This document shows positions 9,228 to 17,296 of a DNA stretch of 64,000 nucleotides, in pieces. Position numbers and translations under genes: made by a program. This DNA comes from Streptomyces angustmyceticus. GTDB lineage: Bacteria; Actinomycetota; Actinomycetes; Streptomycetales; Streptomycetaceae. How positions within the stretch are numbered: position 1 is the first letter of the stretch; the number at the start of each line of letters is the position of its first letter. Where the stretch lies: positions 3,968,001 through 4,032,000 of the forward strand of contig NZ_CP082945.1 in assembly GCF_019933235.1 (NCBI RefSeq). Reading direction: 5' to 3'. Below the pieces are notes generated by a model. That model had not been told where the DNA came from, did no database searches, and was given only the letters and a program-made list of their open reading frames with translations.

Positions 9228-9248
9228 GATGTATCGAGTCGATACATC
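9228..9248. promoter_or_regulatory. Probable PadR operator
   Basis: A perfect 10-bp inverted repeat (GATGTATCGA and its complement) around a single central G, 41 bp upstream of the padR start codon. It contains ATGT-N11-ACAT (229-232 and 244-247), the kind of element bound by PadR-family dimers. Autoregulation of the downstream gene is inferred from position. Confidence 0.8.
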
Positions 9249-9288
9249 AGCACGACATAAAGAGCGCACAGGACCAAGGAGGCGGAGG

Positions 9289-9969
9289 ATGAGCAGGCGT
9301 TCCGGCATCCTCGAGTTCGCCGTCCTCGGCCTGCTCCGCGAGTCCCCGATGCACGGCTATGAGCTGCGCAAACGGCTCAACACCTCGCTCGGGGTCTTCC
9401 GCGCGTTCAGCTACGGCACCCTCTATCCCTGCCTCAAGGCGCTGGTCGCGAACGGCTGGCTCATCGAGGAGTCGGACGGTGCCGCGGAGGGTGTACCGCC
9501 CGCGGCGCTGACGGGGCGGCGAGCCAAGATCGTCTACCGATTGACCGCTGCGGGCAAAGAACACTTCGAGGAGCTGCTCGCCCACTCCGGTCCGGACGCC
9601 TGGGAGGACGAGCACTTCGGCGTCCGCTTCGCGTTCTTCGGCCAGACATCCCGGGACGTGAGGATGCGCGTGCTCGAAGGCCGCCGCAGCCGGCTGGAGG
9701 AGCGCCTCGAGCGGATGCGCACCTCCCTGGCCAGGTCACGCGAGCGGCTGGACGACTACACCCTCGAACTGCAGCGGCACGGCATGGAATCCGTGGAGCG
9801 CGAAGTCCGTTGGCTGAACGAGCTCATCGAGAGTGAGCGCGCCGGGCGTGACCAGCGCCCACCAGGTCCGGCAGCACAGGACAAGAAGAACCAGTCAGGA
9901 GATACGGGCGGCCTGCCCCGGCACCGGGGTGGTTCCCGGCCGGACCCGTCCGATGACACCACCACATGA
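9289..9969 (+). CDS. PadR-family transcriptional regulator
   Basis: 226 residues from ATG 9289, with AGGAGGCGGAGG directly before it; the frame is open from 9196 but that crosses the operator. The N-terminal winged helix (SRRSGILEFAVLGLLRESPMHGYELRKRL, 2-32; FSYGTLYPCLKAL about 40-52) is typical PadR. Residues 125-190 form the C-terminal dimerising coiled coil, and the tail is disordered. The next gene, inositol-1-phosphate synthase, follows after 46 bp, so inositol (mycothiol/phosphatidylinositol) supply may be its target. The ligand is unknown. Confidence 0.92.
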   Translation: MSRRSGILEFAVLGLLRESPMHGYELRKRLNTSLGVFRAFSYGTLYPCLKALVANGWLIEESDGAAEGVPPAALTGRRAKIVYRLTAAGKEHFEELLAHSGPDAWEDEHFGVRFAFFGQTSRDVRMRVLEGRRSRLEERLERMRTSLARSRERLDDYTLELQRHGMESVEREVRWLNELIESERAGRDQRPPGPAAQDKKNQSGDTGGLPRHRGGSRPDPSDDTTT

Positions 9970-10015
9970 GGGCCTGCTGCGCAGGGCCTCATCGAGAACA
10001 CAGGGAGCAACCGGA

Positions 10016-11098
10016 ATGGGTTCGGTTCGCGTAGCCATCGTCGGCGTGGGCAACTGCGCCGCCTCGCTGGTACAGGGCGTCGAGTACTACAAGGACGCCG
10101 ACCCGAAGAGCCGCGTGCCCGGCCTCATGCACGTGCAGTTCGGCGACTACCACGTGCGTGACATCGAGTTCGTGGCGGCTTTCGACGTCGATGCCAAGAA
10201 GGTCGGGCTCGACCTCGCGGATGCCATCGGCGCCAGCGAGAACAACACCATCAAGATCTGCGACGTGCCCAACGCGGGCGTGACGGTCCAGCGCGGCCAC
10301 ACCCACGACGGCCTGGGCAAGTACTACCGCCAGACCATCGAGGAGTCCACCGAGGCGCCGGTCGACGTCGTCCAGATCCTCAAGGACAAGCAGGTCGACG
10401 TCCTGGTCTGCTACCTCCCCGTCGGCTCCGAGGACGCCGCAAAGTACTACGCCCAGTGCGCCATCGACGCCAAGGTCGCGTTCGTCAACGCCCTCCCGGT
10501 CTTCATCGCCGGCACCAAGGAGTGGGCGGACAAGTTCACCGAGGCCGGTGTTCCGATCGTCGGTGACGACATCAAGTCGCAGGTCGGCGCCACGATCACG
10601 CACCGCGTGATGGCCAAGCTGTTCGAGGACCGGGGCGTTATCCTGGACCGCACGATGCAGCTCAACGTCGGCGGCAACATGGACTTCAAGAACATGCTCG
10701 AGCGCGAGCGCCTGGAGTCCAAGAAGATCTCCAAGACGCAGGCCGTCACCTCCCAGATCCGGGACCGTGAACTCGGCGAGGACAACGTCCACATCGGCCC
10801 CTCGGACTACGTGGCCTGGCTGGACGACCGCAAGTGGGCCTACGTCCGCCTTGAGGGCCGCGCCTTCGGTGATGTCCCGCTGAACCTGGAGTACAAGCTC
10901 GAGGTCTGGGACTCCCCGAACTCCGCGGGTGTCATCATCGACGCGCTGCGTGCCGCGAAGATCGCCAAGGACCGGGGCGTCGGCGGCCCGATCCTCTCCG
11001 CGTCCTCGTACTTCATGAAGTCCCCGCCGGTGCAGTACTTCGACGACGAGGCACGGGAGAACGTCGAGAAGTTCATCAACGGCGAAGTCGAGCGCTGA
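10016..11098 (+). CDS. Inositol-1-phosphate synthase
   Basis: 360 residues, ATG at 10016 with GGGAGCAACC upstream; an upstream open extension overlaps padR and is rejected. It converts glucose 6-phosphate to 1L-myo-inositol 1-phosphate using NAD, the entry step to phosphatidylinositol and mycothiol in actinobacteria. The Rossmann motif VGVGNCAASLVQG is at 8-20, and the actinobacterial family blocks (DDIKSQVGATITHR, LNVGGNMDFKNML, SSYFMKSPP) are present. A hairpin with one mismatch (9968-9990) lies in the gap from padR. A strong terminator follows. Confidence 0.95.
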   Translation: MGSVRVAIVGVGNCAASLVQGVEYYKDADPKSRVPGLMHVQFGDYHVRDIEFVAAFDVDAKKVGLDLADAIGASENNTIKICDVPNAGVTVQRGHTHDGLGKYYRQTIEESTEAPVDVVQILKDKQVDVLVCYLPVGSEDAAKYYAQCAIDAKVAFVNALPVFIAGTKEWADKFTEAGVPIVGDDIKSQVGATITHRVMAKLFEDRGVILDRTMQLNVGGNMDFKNMLERERLESKKISKTQAVTSQIRDRELGEDNVHIGPSDYVAWLDDRKWAYVRLEGRAFGDVPLNLEYKLEVWDSPNSAGVIIDALRAAKIAKDRGVGGPILSASSYFMKSPPVQYFDDEARENVEKFINGEVER

Positions 11099-11120
11099 GA
11101 CGCCCGACGTACCCTCGCTA

Positions 11121-11155
11121 CGCAGGCCCCCGGGTATTCACCCCGGGGGCCTGCG
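11121..11155 (+). terminator. Terminator of the padR-inositol phosphate synthase operon
   Basis: A perfect 14-bp stem (11121-11134 and 11142-11155) with a 7-nt loop, 22 bp after the stop. Confidence 0.92.
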
Positions 11156-11176
11156 GGCTGTGTGAGGCTGTGCCCC

Positions 11177-12436
11177 ATGCATGCTGTGCGCGACCTCCGC
11201 GTATTACTCCGGCTACGCGACTTCCGTTCGCTCCTTGCCGCACGGCTCCTGTCCCAGGCGGCCGACGGGGTGTTCCAGGTCGCGCTCGCCACCTTCGTCG
11301 TCTTCTCTCCCGAGAAGCAGACCTCGCCCGCGGCCGTCGCCTCCGCCATGGCGATCCTGCTGCTGCCGTACTCGCTCCTCGGGCCGTTCACCGGCGTACT
11401 GCTCGACCGCTGGCGGAGGCGGCAGGTCCTGCTGTACGGCAACCTGTTGCGCACCCTGCTGGCCATGGGGACAGCGGCACTGATCGTGTCGGGGGTACCC
11501 GACTGGCTCTTCTACGCCTCGGCCCTGTCGGTGACCGCCGTCAACCGCTTCGTCCTGGCCGGCCTCTCGGCCGCGCTCCCGCGCGTGGTCGATGGTGAAG
11601 AGCAATTGGTCATGGCCAACTCCCTGGCTCCCACGGCCGGAACGCTCGCCGCGACCGCCGGCGGCGGGCTCGCCTTCGCCGTCCGCCTGGCCGGCTCGAA
11701 CGTGGACGCGTATGTCGTGCTGCTCGCCGCCTTCCTCTACTTCTGTTCGGCCCTCACCGCCCTGCGCATGGCACCCCAGTTGCTCGGCCCCGACCCCGCA
11801 CGCCTGCAACCTCACGTGCGCGAAGCCCTGTTGAGCACGGTGCGAGGGCTCGTGGACGGGCTGCGCCACCTCGCCGAGCGGCGCACTCCCGCACGGGCGC
11901 TGATCGCCATGACCTTGATCCGCTTCTGCTACGGAGCCCTGACGGTCATGGTGCTGATGCTGTGCCGGTACTCCTGGTCCAGCACCGAGTCGGAAGGCCT
12001 GGCACTGCTCGGCATCACTGTCGCGGTGTCAGGAGCGGGCTTCTTCACGGCCGCTGTCGTCACCCCCTGGGCCGTGGCCCGGCTCACCGCGTTCGGCTGG
12101 ATCGGCTGCTGTGCCGCGATGGGCGCCGTGCTGGTGCCGTCCCTCGGGCTGTTCTTCACCCCAGGTCCGATGCTGGCCGCCGCGTTCGTGCTCGGCCTCG
12201 GCACCCAAGGGACCAAGATCTCCACCGACACGATCGTGCAGTCGTCGGTCGACGACGCCTTCCGCGGCCGGGTCTTCGCTCTCTACGACGTTCTCTTCAA
12301 TGCCGCCTTCGTCGGCGCGGCCGGGGTCGCCGCTCTCATGCTGCCTCCGGACGGAAGATCAGCGGCGCTGCTCGGTGTGGTGACCGTCCTCTACGCCGGC
12401 GTCACCGTGGCATTGGTCCGCTTCCGGCGCGGCTGA
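11177..12436 (+). CDS. MFS transporter
   Basis: 419 residues from ATG 11177; a GTG at 11162 in frame would add five residues but sits only 7 bp after the preceding terminator. There are about 12 predicted membrane helices. The first loop carries the MFS motif A equivalent (GVLLDRWRRRQVLLYGN, about 75-91). It lacks an obvious ribosome binding site and may be translated from a nearly leaderless mRNA. The substrate is unknown; drug or metabolite export is the usual role of this subgroup. The gene ends 111 bp before the LppU-like gene. Confidence 0.87.
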   Translation: MHAVRDLRVLLRLRDFRSLLAARLLSQAADGVFQVALATFVVFSPEKQTSPAAVASAMAILLLPYSLLGPFTGVLLDRWRRRQVLLYGNLLRTLLAMGTAALIVSGVPDWLFYASALSVTAVNRFVLAGLSAALPRVVDGEEQLVMANSLAPTAGTLAATAGGGLAFAVRLAGSNVDAYVVLLAAFLYFCSALTALRMAPQLLGPDPARLQPHVREALLSTVRGLVDGLRHLAERRTPARALIAMTLIRFCYGALTVMVLMLCRYSWSSTESEGLALLGITVAVSGAGFFTAAVVTPWAVARLTAFGWIGCCAAMGAVLVPSLGLFFTPGPMLAAAFVLGLGTQGTKISTDTIVQSSVDDAFRGRVFALYDVLFNAAFVGAAGVAALMLPPDGRSAALLGVVTVLYAGVTVALVRFRRG

Positions 12437-12547
12437 ACGCCCGCCCCTCTCACCGGAGCCGATGAGGCCTCTACGGCGAGGCAGCAGGACCAGATACCTT
12501 ACGGACGTCCTACACCAGCCTGTACACATCAATATCGGGGGAGATCC

Positions 12548-13135
12548 ATGACGACGCCGCCTCACGGCCAGCAGCCATACGGCCAGGCACCGTACGGACA
12601 GCAGCCTTACGGGCAACCGCCCTACGGACAGAGCCCGTACCCGCAGGCACCGCCGGCGCCTCAGGCCCCCTACGGCCAGCCCCAGGGCGGATACGCCTAC
12701 CCCCAGCAGCCGCAGGCTCCGTACGGGCAGCCCCAGCCGGGTTACCCCGCGCCGCCACAGCAGCCCTTCATGCAGGGCGGAGCTCCCGTACCGCCGCCCC
12801 AGCCCGCCAAGCGGCGTTCCCCCAAGACGATCCTGAGGATCATCGGAGCCGCTCTCGGAGCGATCCTCCTCGTCGTTGCCTGGATCAGCAGCATGGACGA
12901 CGCGAGCAGTGCCGAGGTCGGCGATTGCGTGAAGAAGTCCAGCAGCTCGCTCGACGACGGCCTCGAGGTGGTGGATTGCGGCACCTCGGGAGCCCAGTAC
13001 AAGGTGACCGCGGTGCACGATGACACCTCGGACCCGACCGTGTGCGCCGCCAACGAATCGGCGTACACCAAGAGCGTCCACCGGCGCAGGGGCTCCGACA
13101 CTCACATGGTGCTCTGCCTGACCTCGGCGAAGTAA
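12548..13135 (+). CDS. Membrane-anchored LppU/SCO3897-like protein
   Basis: 195 residues, ATG at 12548 with GGGGGAGATCC before it. Residues 1-80 are a low-complexity cytoplasmic tail built on repeated PYGQ units, 95-115 is a single membrane segment, and the rest is a small outside domain with four cysteines (VGDC, VVDC, PTVC, MVLC), enough for two disulphides. The pattern and neighbourhood match the family I know as LppU/SCO3897; the name is from memory. Function unknown. There is no lipobox, so despite the name it is a single-pass protein here. Confidence 0.82.
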   Translation: MTTPPHGQQPYGQAPYGQQPYGQPPYGQSPYPQAPPAPQAPYGQPQGGYAYPQQPQAPYGQPQPGYPAPPQQPFMQGGAPVPPPQPAKRRSPKTILRIIGAALGAILLVVAWISSMDDASSAEVGDCVKKSSSSLDDGLEVVDCGTSGAQYKVTAVHDDTSDPTVCAANESAYTKSVHRRRGSDTHMVLCLTSAK

Positions 13136-13160
13136 CGCGCGACAAAGCCCTTGGATACGC

Positions 13161-13196
13161 CGTGGGGCGGTGTTTCACGTGAAACACCGCCCCACG
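13161..13196. terminator. 36-bp perfect palindrome centred on parS, probable bidirectional terminator
   Basis: The symmetry runs 18 bases each way from the centre of the parS at 13172-13185, with GC-rich outer arms. It lies between convergent genes (LppU-like + and cca -) where a bidirectional terminator is expected. The stem would be 16-17 bp with a minimal loop. Confidence 0.75.
13172..13185. promoter_or_regulatory. parS site (perfect), first of three
   Basis: GTTTCACGTGAAAC at the centre of the 36-bp palindrome. Confidence 0.95.
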
Positions 13197-13209
13197 TTTC
13201 ACGTGAAAC
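13196..13209. promoter_or_regulatory. parS site (perfect), second of three
   Basis: GTTTCACGTGAAAC. Its first base is the last base of the 36-bp palindrome. Confidence 0.95.
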
Positions 13210-13230
13210 ATGGCGGTTCACCGACCGCCG

Positions 13231-13244
13231 GTTTCACGTGAAAC
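13231..13244. promoter_or_regulatory. parS site (perfect), third of three
   Basis: GTTTCACGTGAAAC ending one base before the cca stop codon. The interval from the second site holds a small inverted repeat GGCGGT/ACCGCC. Confidence 0.95.
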
Positions 13245-13245
13245 G

Positions 13246-14721
13246 TCAGCCCTGGGTGGCCCACCACTCCTTCAGAGCGGCGATCGCGGCATCCCGCTCC
13301 ATCGGCCCGTGCTCCAGCCGGAGCTCCAGCATCTGCTTGTACGCCTTGCCGACCTCGGGGCCCGGGCGGATCCCCAAGACCTGCATGATCTCGTTGCCGT
13401 CCAGGTCCGGGCGGATCGCCTCCAGCTCTTCCTGCTCCTGCAGGCGCTCGATGCGCTCCTCGAGCCCGTCATAGGCGCGCGACAGGGCATTGGCCTTGCG
13501 CTTGTTCCGCGTGGTGCAGTCCGAGCGCGTCAGCTTGTGGAGCCGCTTCAGCTGCGGGCCGGCGTCCCGTACATACCGCCGGACGGCGGAATCCGTCCAC
13601 TCTCCCGTCCCGTAACCGTGGAAGCGCAGATGCAGCTCCACCAGTCGCGAGACGTCCTTGACCATGTCATTGGAGTACTTCAGGGCGGTCATCCGCTTCT
13701 TGGTCATCTTCGCGCCCACCACCTCGTGGTGGTGGAAGGAGACCCGACCGTCCTTCTCGAAACGCCGCGTCCGGGGCTTGCCGATGTCGTGCAGGAGGGC
13801 CGCCAGGCGCAGGACGAGATCGGGCCCGTTCTCCTCAAGATCGATCGCCTGCTCCAGGACCGTCAGCGAGTGCTCGTAGACGTCCTTGTGGCGGTGATGC
13901 TCGTCACTCTCCAGCCGCAGCGCGGGCAGCTCGGGCAGGACCTTGTCGGCCAGGCCCGAATCGACGAGCAGCCGCAGTCCCTCGCGCGGGTGCGCCGACA
14001 GGACCAGCTTGTTCAGCTCGTCCCGTACCCGCTCCGCGGAAACGATCTCGATGCGGTCCGACATCGCCTTCATCGCGGCGACGACCTCCGGAGCCACCTC
14101 GAAGTCCAGCTGAGCGGCGAAACGGGCTGCGCGCATCATCCGCAGCGGGTCGTCGGAGAAGGACTCCTCCGGCGTCCCCGGCGTGCGCAGCACGCGCGCG
14201 GCCAGGTCCTCCAGGCCGTCGTGCGGGTCGACGAACTCCTTCTGCGGCAGCAGCACCGCCATGGCGTTCACCGTGAAGTCCCGACGCACGAGGTCGTCCT
14301 CGATGGAATCGCCGTAGGACACCTCCGGCTTGCGGGAGGTGCGGTCGTACGCCTCGGAACGGTAGGTCGTGACCTCGATGTCGAACGATTCCTTCTTGCA
14401 GCCCACCGTCCCGAAGGCGATGCCCACCTCCCAGACCGCGTCCGCCCACGGCCGGACGATCTTCAGCACGTCCTCGGGGCGGGCGTCGGTGGTGAAGTCG
14501 AGGTCGTTGCCGAGCCGGCCCAGCAACGCGTCCCGGACCGAGCCGCCGACCAGGGCAAGCGTGAACCCGGCCTCCTGGAAACGACGGGCCAGGTCATCCG
14601 CGACAGGGGACACCCTCAGCAGCTCGCTCACGGCACGGCGCTGCACATGGTTCAGCGCGTTCGTCGACTGCGGGGTCCGCTCGGCGGTCGGGGCGGGGAG
14701 GTCATTGTTGGCGTTCGGCAC
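13246..14721 (-). CDS. CCA tRNA nucleotidyltransferase
   Basis: 491 residues, ATG at 14721. It adds or repairs the 3'-CCA of tRNAs, needed here because neither tRNA gene in the window encodes CCA. The polymerase-beta-type head has GGSVRD (59-64) and the metal-binding DLDF (73-76). Then come the NTP-selecting region, an HD phosphohydrolase domain (LLHDIGKPRTR, H311-D312) and an Arg/Lys-rich C-terminal tail. The HD-containing single-protein form is the actinobacterial type. It is divergent from the DUF6049 gene with a 210-bp promoter region between. Confidence 0.95.
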   Translation of the reverse strand: MPNANNDLPAPTAERTPQSTNALNHVQRRAVSELLRVSPVADDLARRFQEAGFTLALVGGSVRDALLGRLGNDLDFTTDARPEDVLKIVRPWADAVWEVGIAFGTVGCKKESFDIEVTTYRSEAYDRTSRKPEVSYGDSIEDDLVRRDFTVNAMAVLLPQKEFVDPHDGLEDLAARVLRTPGTPEESFSDDPLRMMRAARFAAQLDFEVAPEVVAAMKAMSDRIEIVSAERVRDELNKLVLSAHPREGLRLLVDSGLADKVLPELPALRLESDEHHRHKDVYEHSLTVLEQAIDLEENGPDLVLRLAALLHDIGKPRTRRFEKDGRVSFHHHEVVGAKMTKKRMTALKYSNDMVKDVSRLVELHLRFHGYGTGEWTDSAVRRYVRDAGPQLKRLHKLTRSDCTTRNKRKANALSRAYDGLEERIERLQEQEELEAIRPDLDGNEIMQVLGIRPGPEVGKAYKQMLELRLEHGPMERDAAIAALKEWWATQG

Positions 14722-14931
14722 AACAAAACAGGGTACGTGGCCGCGCAGTGCAAAGCGTCACGTAATAAAGGGGACAGGCCGGGCCCGAAACCGGGGACGG
14801 CCTGGGCTCATGTCCCTCTGCGCCGAGATCATGTGGAGCAGTCCCTGGCACGCCGTCGCTTCGCGCCTCGTTACCATTCGTGGACGCACATTCCGAACGA
14901 CCACTGACGACGACGAGGGACGGGCGAGCGC

Positions 14932-17250
14932 GTGGCCGAGGCGGCAGGGTTCCAGCGGACTGAACGGCCGCGTGGTCGATGGCTGCGACGGACCGTGACA
15001 CTGCTCACTGGAGTGCTCCTTCTCATGGGATTGCTCCAGGTTCCGCATGCCTCTTCCGCCCAGGCGGCCCCGACCGGCTCCCGCACCGTCGACGTCACCA
15101 TCGACTCGATGTCCCCGTCCACTCCCGCCAAGGGCGACACGGTCTCCGTCTCCGGCACGCTGACCAATGACGGCCGCAGCACGATCACGGACGCGCATGT
15201 CGGCATGCACCGGGGAACCCCGCTCGGCGGGCGTAGCTCCATCGAGACCGCGTCGCGCCGTACCGGCTACCTGCCGGGCACGGACGGCAAGGAGATCAAG
15301 GGGCACACCGAGAAGATCGGCAAGCTGGAGCCCGGCGCAAGCCGGTCCTTCAGCATCAGCGTGCCGGTCAAGGATCTCGGCCTCAATGACAACGGCGTGT
15401 ACCAGATCGGTATCTCTCTGTCAGGGCGCTCGCAGGCGGCGCCCTACGGAGAGGTGCTCGGCTTCGACCGGACTTTCCTGCCCTGGCAGACGGCCAGTGG
15501 CGGCAAGAAGACGCAGCTCACGTACATGTGGCCGCTGATCTCCCCCACCCACCTCACCGCCGAGACGGACGCCGACGCCCAGCAGACGCCGGTCTTCCGC
15601 AACGACGACCTCGCTGCCGAGCTCGCCCCCGGAGGCCGGCTGCAGCAGATGGTCGCGCTCGCCAAGAACCTGCCGGTGACCTTCGTCATCGACCCCGACC
15701 TGCTCGCGACCGTCGACGCGATGACCAAGTCGTACCGGGTGAACGGCCCGGACGGCCCCATGGGCAAGAACCAGGCGGTCGCCAAGCAGTGGCTGCACGA
15801 CCTCGAGGAAGCGGTCAAGACGCACGAGGTCGTCGCGCTGCCCTTCGCCGATCCCGACCTGGCCTCGCTCGCCCACCACGGCAGGCACGTGCCCAGCGCA
15901 CTCAGCCACCTCGGCCCGGCCACCGACCTCGCCGACAAGACCGTGGACACGATCCTCGGCGTCAAGCCCCGCACCGACTTCGCCTGGCCCGTCGACGGAG
16001 TGATCGACTCGTCCATCGTGGATGTCGCGACGTCCGCCGGCGCACACAACGTGATCACCCGCAGCGACAGCCTGCGCGACGCCGACCGGCTCTCCTACAC
16101 CCCGACGGCGGCCCGCCCCATCGGCGGCGGCAACACCGCCGTCGTCGCGGACGCGCAGCTCTCACGGGCCTTCGAGGGCGATATGTCGAAGACGGGAAAC
16201 TCCGCCCACGCGGTCCAGGAGTTCCTCGCCCAGACTCAGATGATCAACCTTGAGGACCCGGGCCGGCAGCGCAGCATCGTGGTCGCGCCGCAGCGCATGC
16301 CGTCGGTCAGCCAGGCCCACGCCATGGCCACCGCCCTGCGGAACCTGGACGAGTCCGGCAGCTGGGCCCAGTCGCTGAGCCTCGGGAGCGCGGCCAAGGC
16401 CAAGCCCGACCCCTCGGCCAGCCGACGCGTGCCGAGCGGCGCCGCCTACCCGTCCTCGCTGCGCAGGCAGGAACTCCCCGTCAGCGCCTTCAGGCAGATC
16501 CAGGGCACCCAGTCCGCCCTGGACGACTTCCAGGTGATTCTGGCCCAGCCGGAACGCGTGGTGACCCCGTTCGGCAACGCCATGATGCGGGAGATGTCGA
16601 CGGAGTGGCGGGGCGATGCCACCGGCGCCCGAACGTACCGGCACTCCGTGCGCAACTACCTCGACGGCCTGACCAAGAAGGTCCACCTGATCCAGAAGTC
16701 GGGGGCGACGCTCTCCGGGCGCAGCGCCACGATTCCGGTGACGGTGCAGAACAACCTGGTCCAGGGCGTCAAGGACATGACGCTGAAACTGTCCTCGTCC
16801 CAGCCCAACCGCCTGGACGCGGGGAAGTCGCAGCAGATCACCGTGGACGGCGGGCACAGCCAGTCGTTCAAGTTCGACACCACGGCGAACGCCAACGGCC
16901 GGGCATGGGTGACCGCCCAGCTCTACACGGCGGACGGGAAGCCCTACGGTGAGCCGATGATGTTCCAGGTGAACGTCACGGAGATCACCGCAACGGTGAT
17001 GCTCGTCATCGCGGGCGGTGTGCTGCTGCTCGTCCTCGCCGGTGTGCGGATCTACCTCCAGCGCAAGCGGGCGGCCGCCCGGCGGCCCGAGGACGGGTCC
17101 GATGGCGACGAGCCCGATGACGGCGCCGGCACGGACGGCGACAACGGCGGCACCGATGGCGACGAGCCGGAGCAGCCGAGTGACCCCACGCCGGACACCG
17201 GATCGGAAAGCTCCGACCCGTCCGGCTCAGGTGAGAAGGTGGACCGTTGA
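14932..17250 (+). CDS. Secreted/membrane DUF6049 family protein
   Basis: 772 residues from GTG 14932. A signal peptide (basic n-region with GRWLRR, hydrophobic 22-40, AQA-A cleavage site near 46) leads into a large extracellular part with Ig-like beta segments near 50-160 and 560-680. A single C-terminal membrane segment is at about 687-708, followed by an Asp/Gly-rich acidic cytoplasmic tail (710-772). The DUF6049 name is from memory; no enzyme motif is recognised. It is the first gene of a run with murJ (46 bp gap) and the pseudokinase, so a role at the lipid II flippase or cell surface is plausible but inferred. Confidence 0.83.
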   Translation: MAEAAGFQRTERPRGRWLRRTVTLLTGVLLLMGLLQVPHASSAQAAPTGSRTVDVTIDSMSPSTPAKGDTVSVSGTLTNDGRSTITDAHVGMHRGTPLGGRSSIETASRRTGYLPGTDGKEIKGHTEKIGKLEPGASRSFSISVPVKDLGLNDNGVYQIGISLSGRSQAAPYGEVLGFDRTFLPWQTASGGKKTQLTYMWPLISPTHLTAETDADAQQTPVFRNDDLAAELAPGGRLQQMVALAKNLPVTFVIDPDLLATVDAMTKSYRVNGPDGPMGKNQAVAKQWLHDLEEAVKTHEVVALPFADPDLASLAHHGRHVPSALSHLGPATDLADKTVDTILGVKPRTDFAWPVDGVIDSSIVDVATSAGAHNVITRSDSLRDADRLSYTPTAARPIGGGNTAVVADAQLSRAFEGDMSKTGNSAHAVQEFLAQTQMINLEDPGRQRSIVVAPQRMPSVSQAHAMATALRNLDESGSWAQSLSLGSAAKAKPDPSASRRVPSGAAYPSSLRRQELPVSAFRQIQGTQSALDDFQVILAQPERVVTPFGNAMMREMSTEWRGDATGARTYRHSVRNYLDGLTKKVHLIQKSGATLSGRSATIPVTVQNNLVQGVKDMTLKLSSSQPNRLDAGKSQQITVDGGHSQSFKFDTTANANGRAWVTAQLYTADGKPYGEPMMFQVNVTEITATVMLVIAGGVLLLVLAGVRIYLQRKRAAARRPEDGSDGDEPDDGAGTDGDNGGTDGDEPEQPSDPTPDTGSESSDPSGSGEKVDR

Positions 17251-17296
17251 TAGATGGCGGGGCCGGATGGCCGGCGACGGATGAGGTGGGGCAGCG

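Noticed and set aside
10016..11098. Mobile or transferred origin for the padR-inositol synthase pair
   Set aside because: Composition and codon use match the neighbours and there are no flanking repeats.
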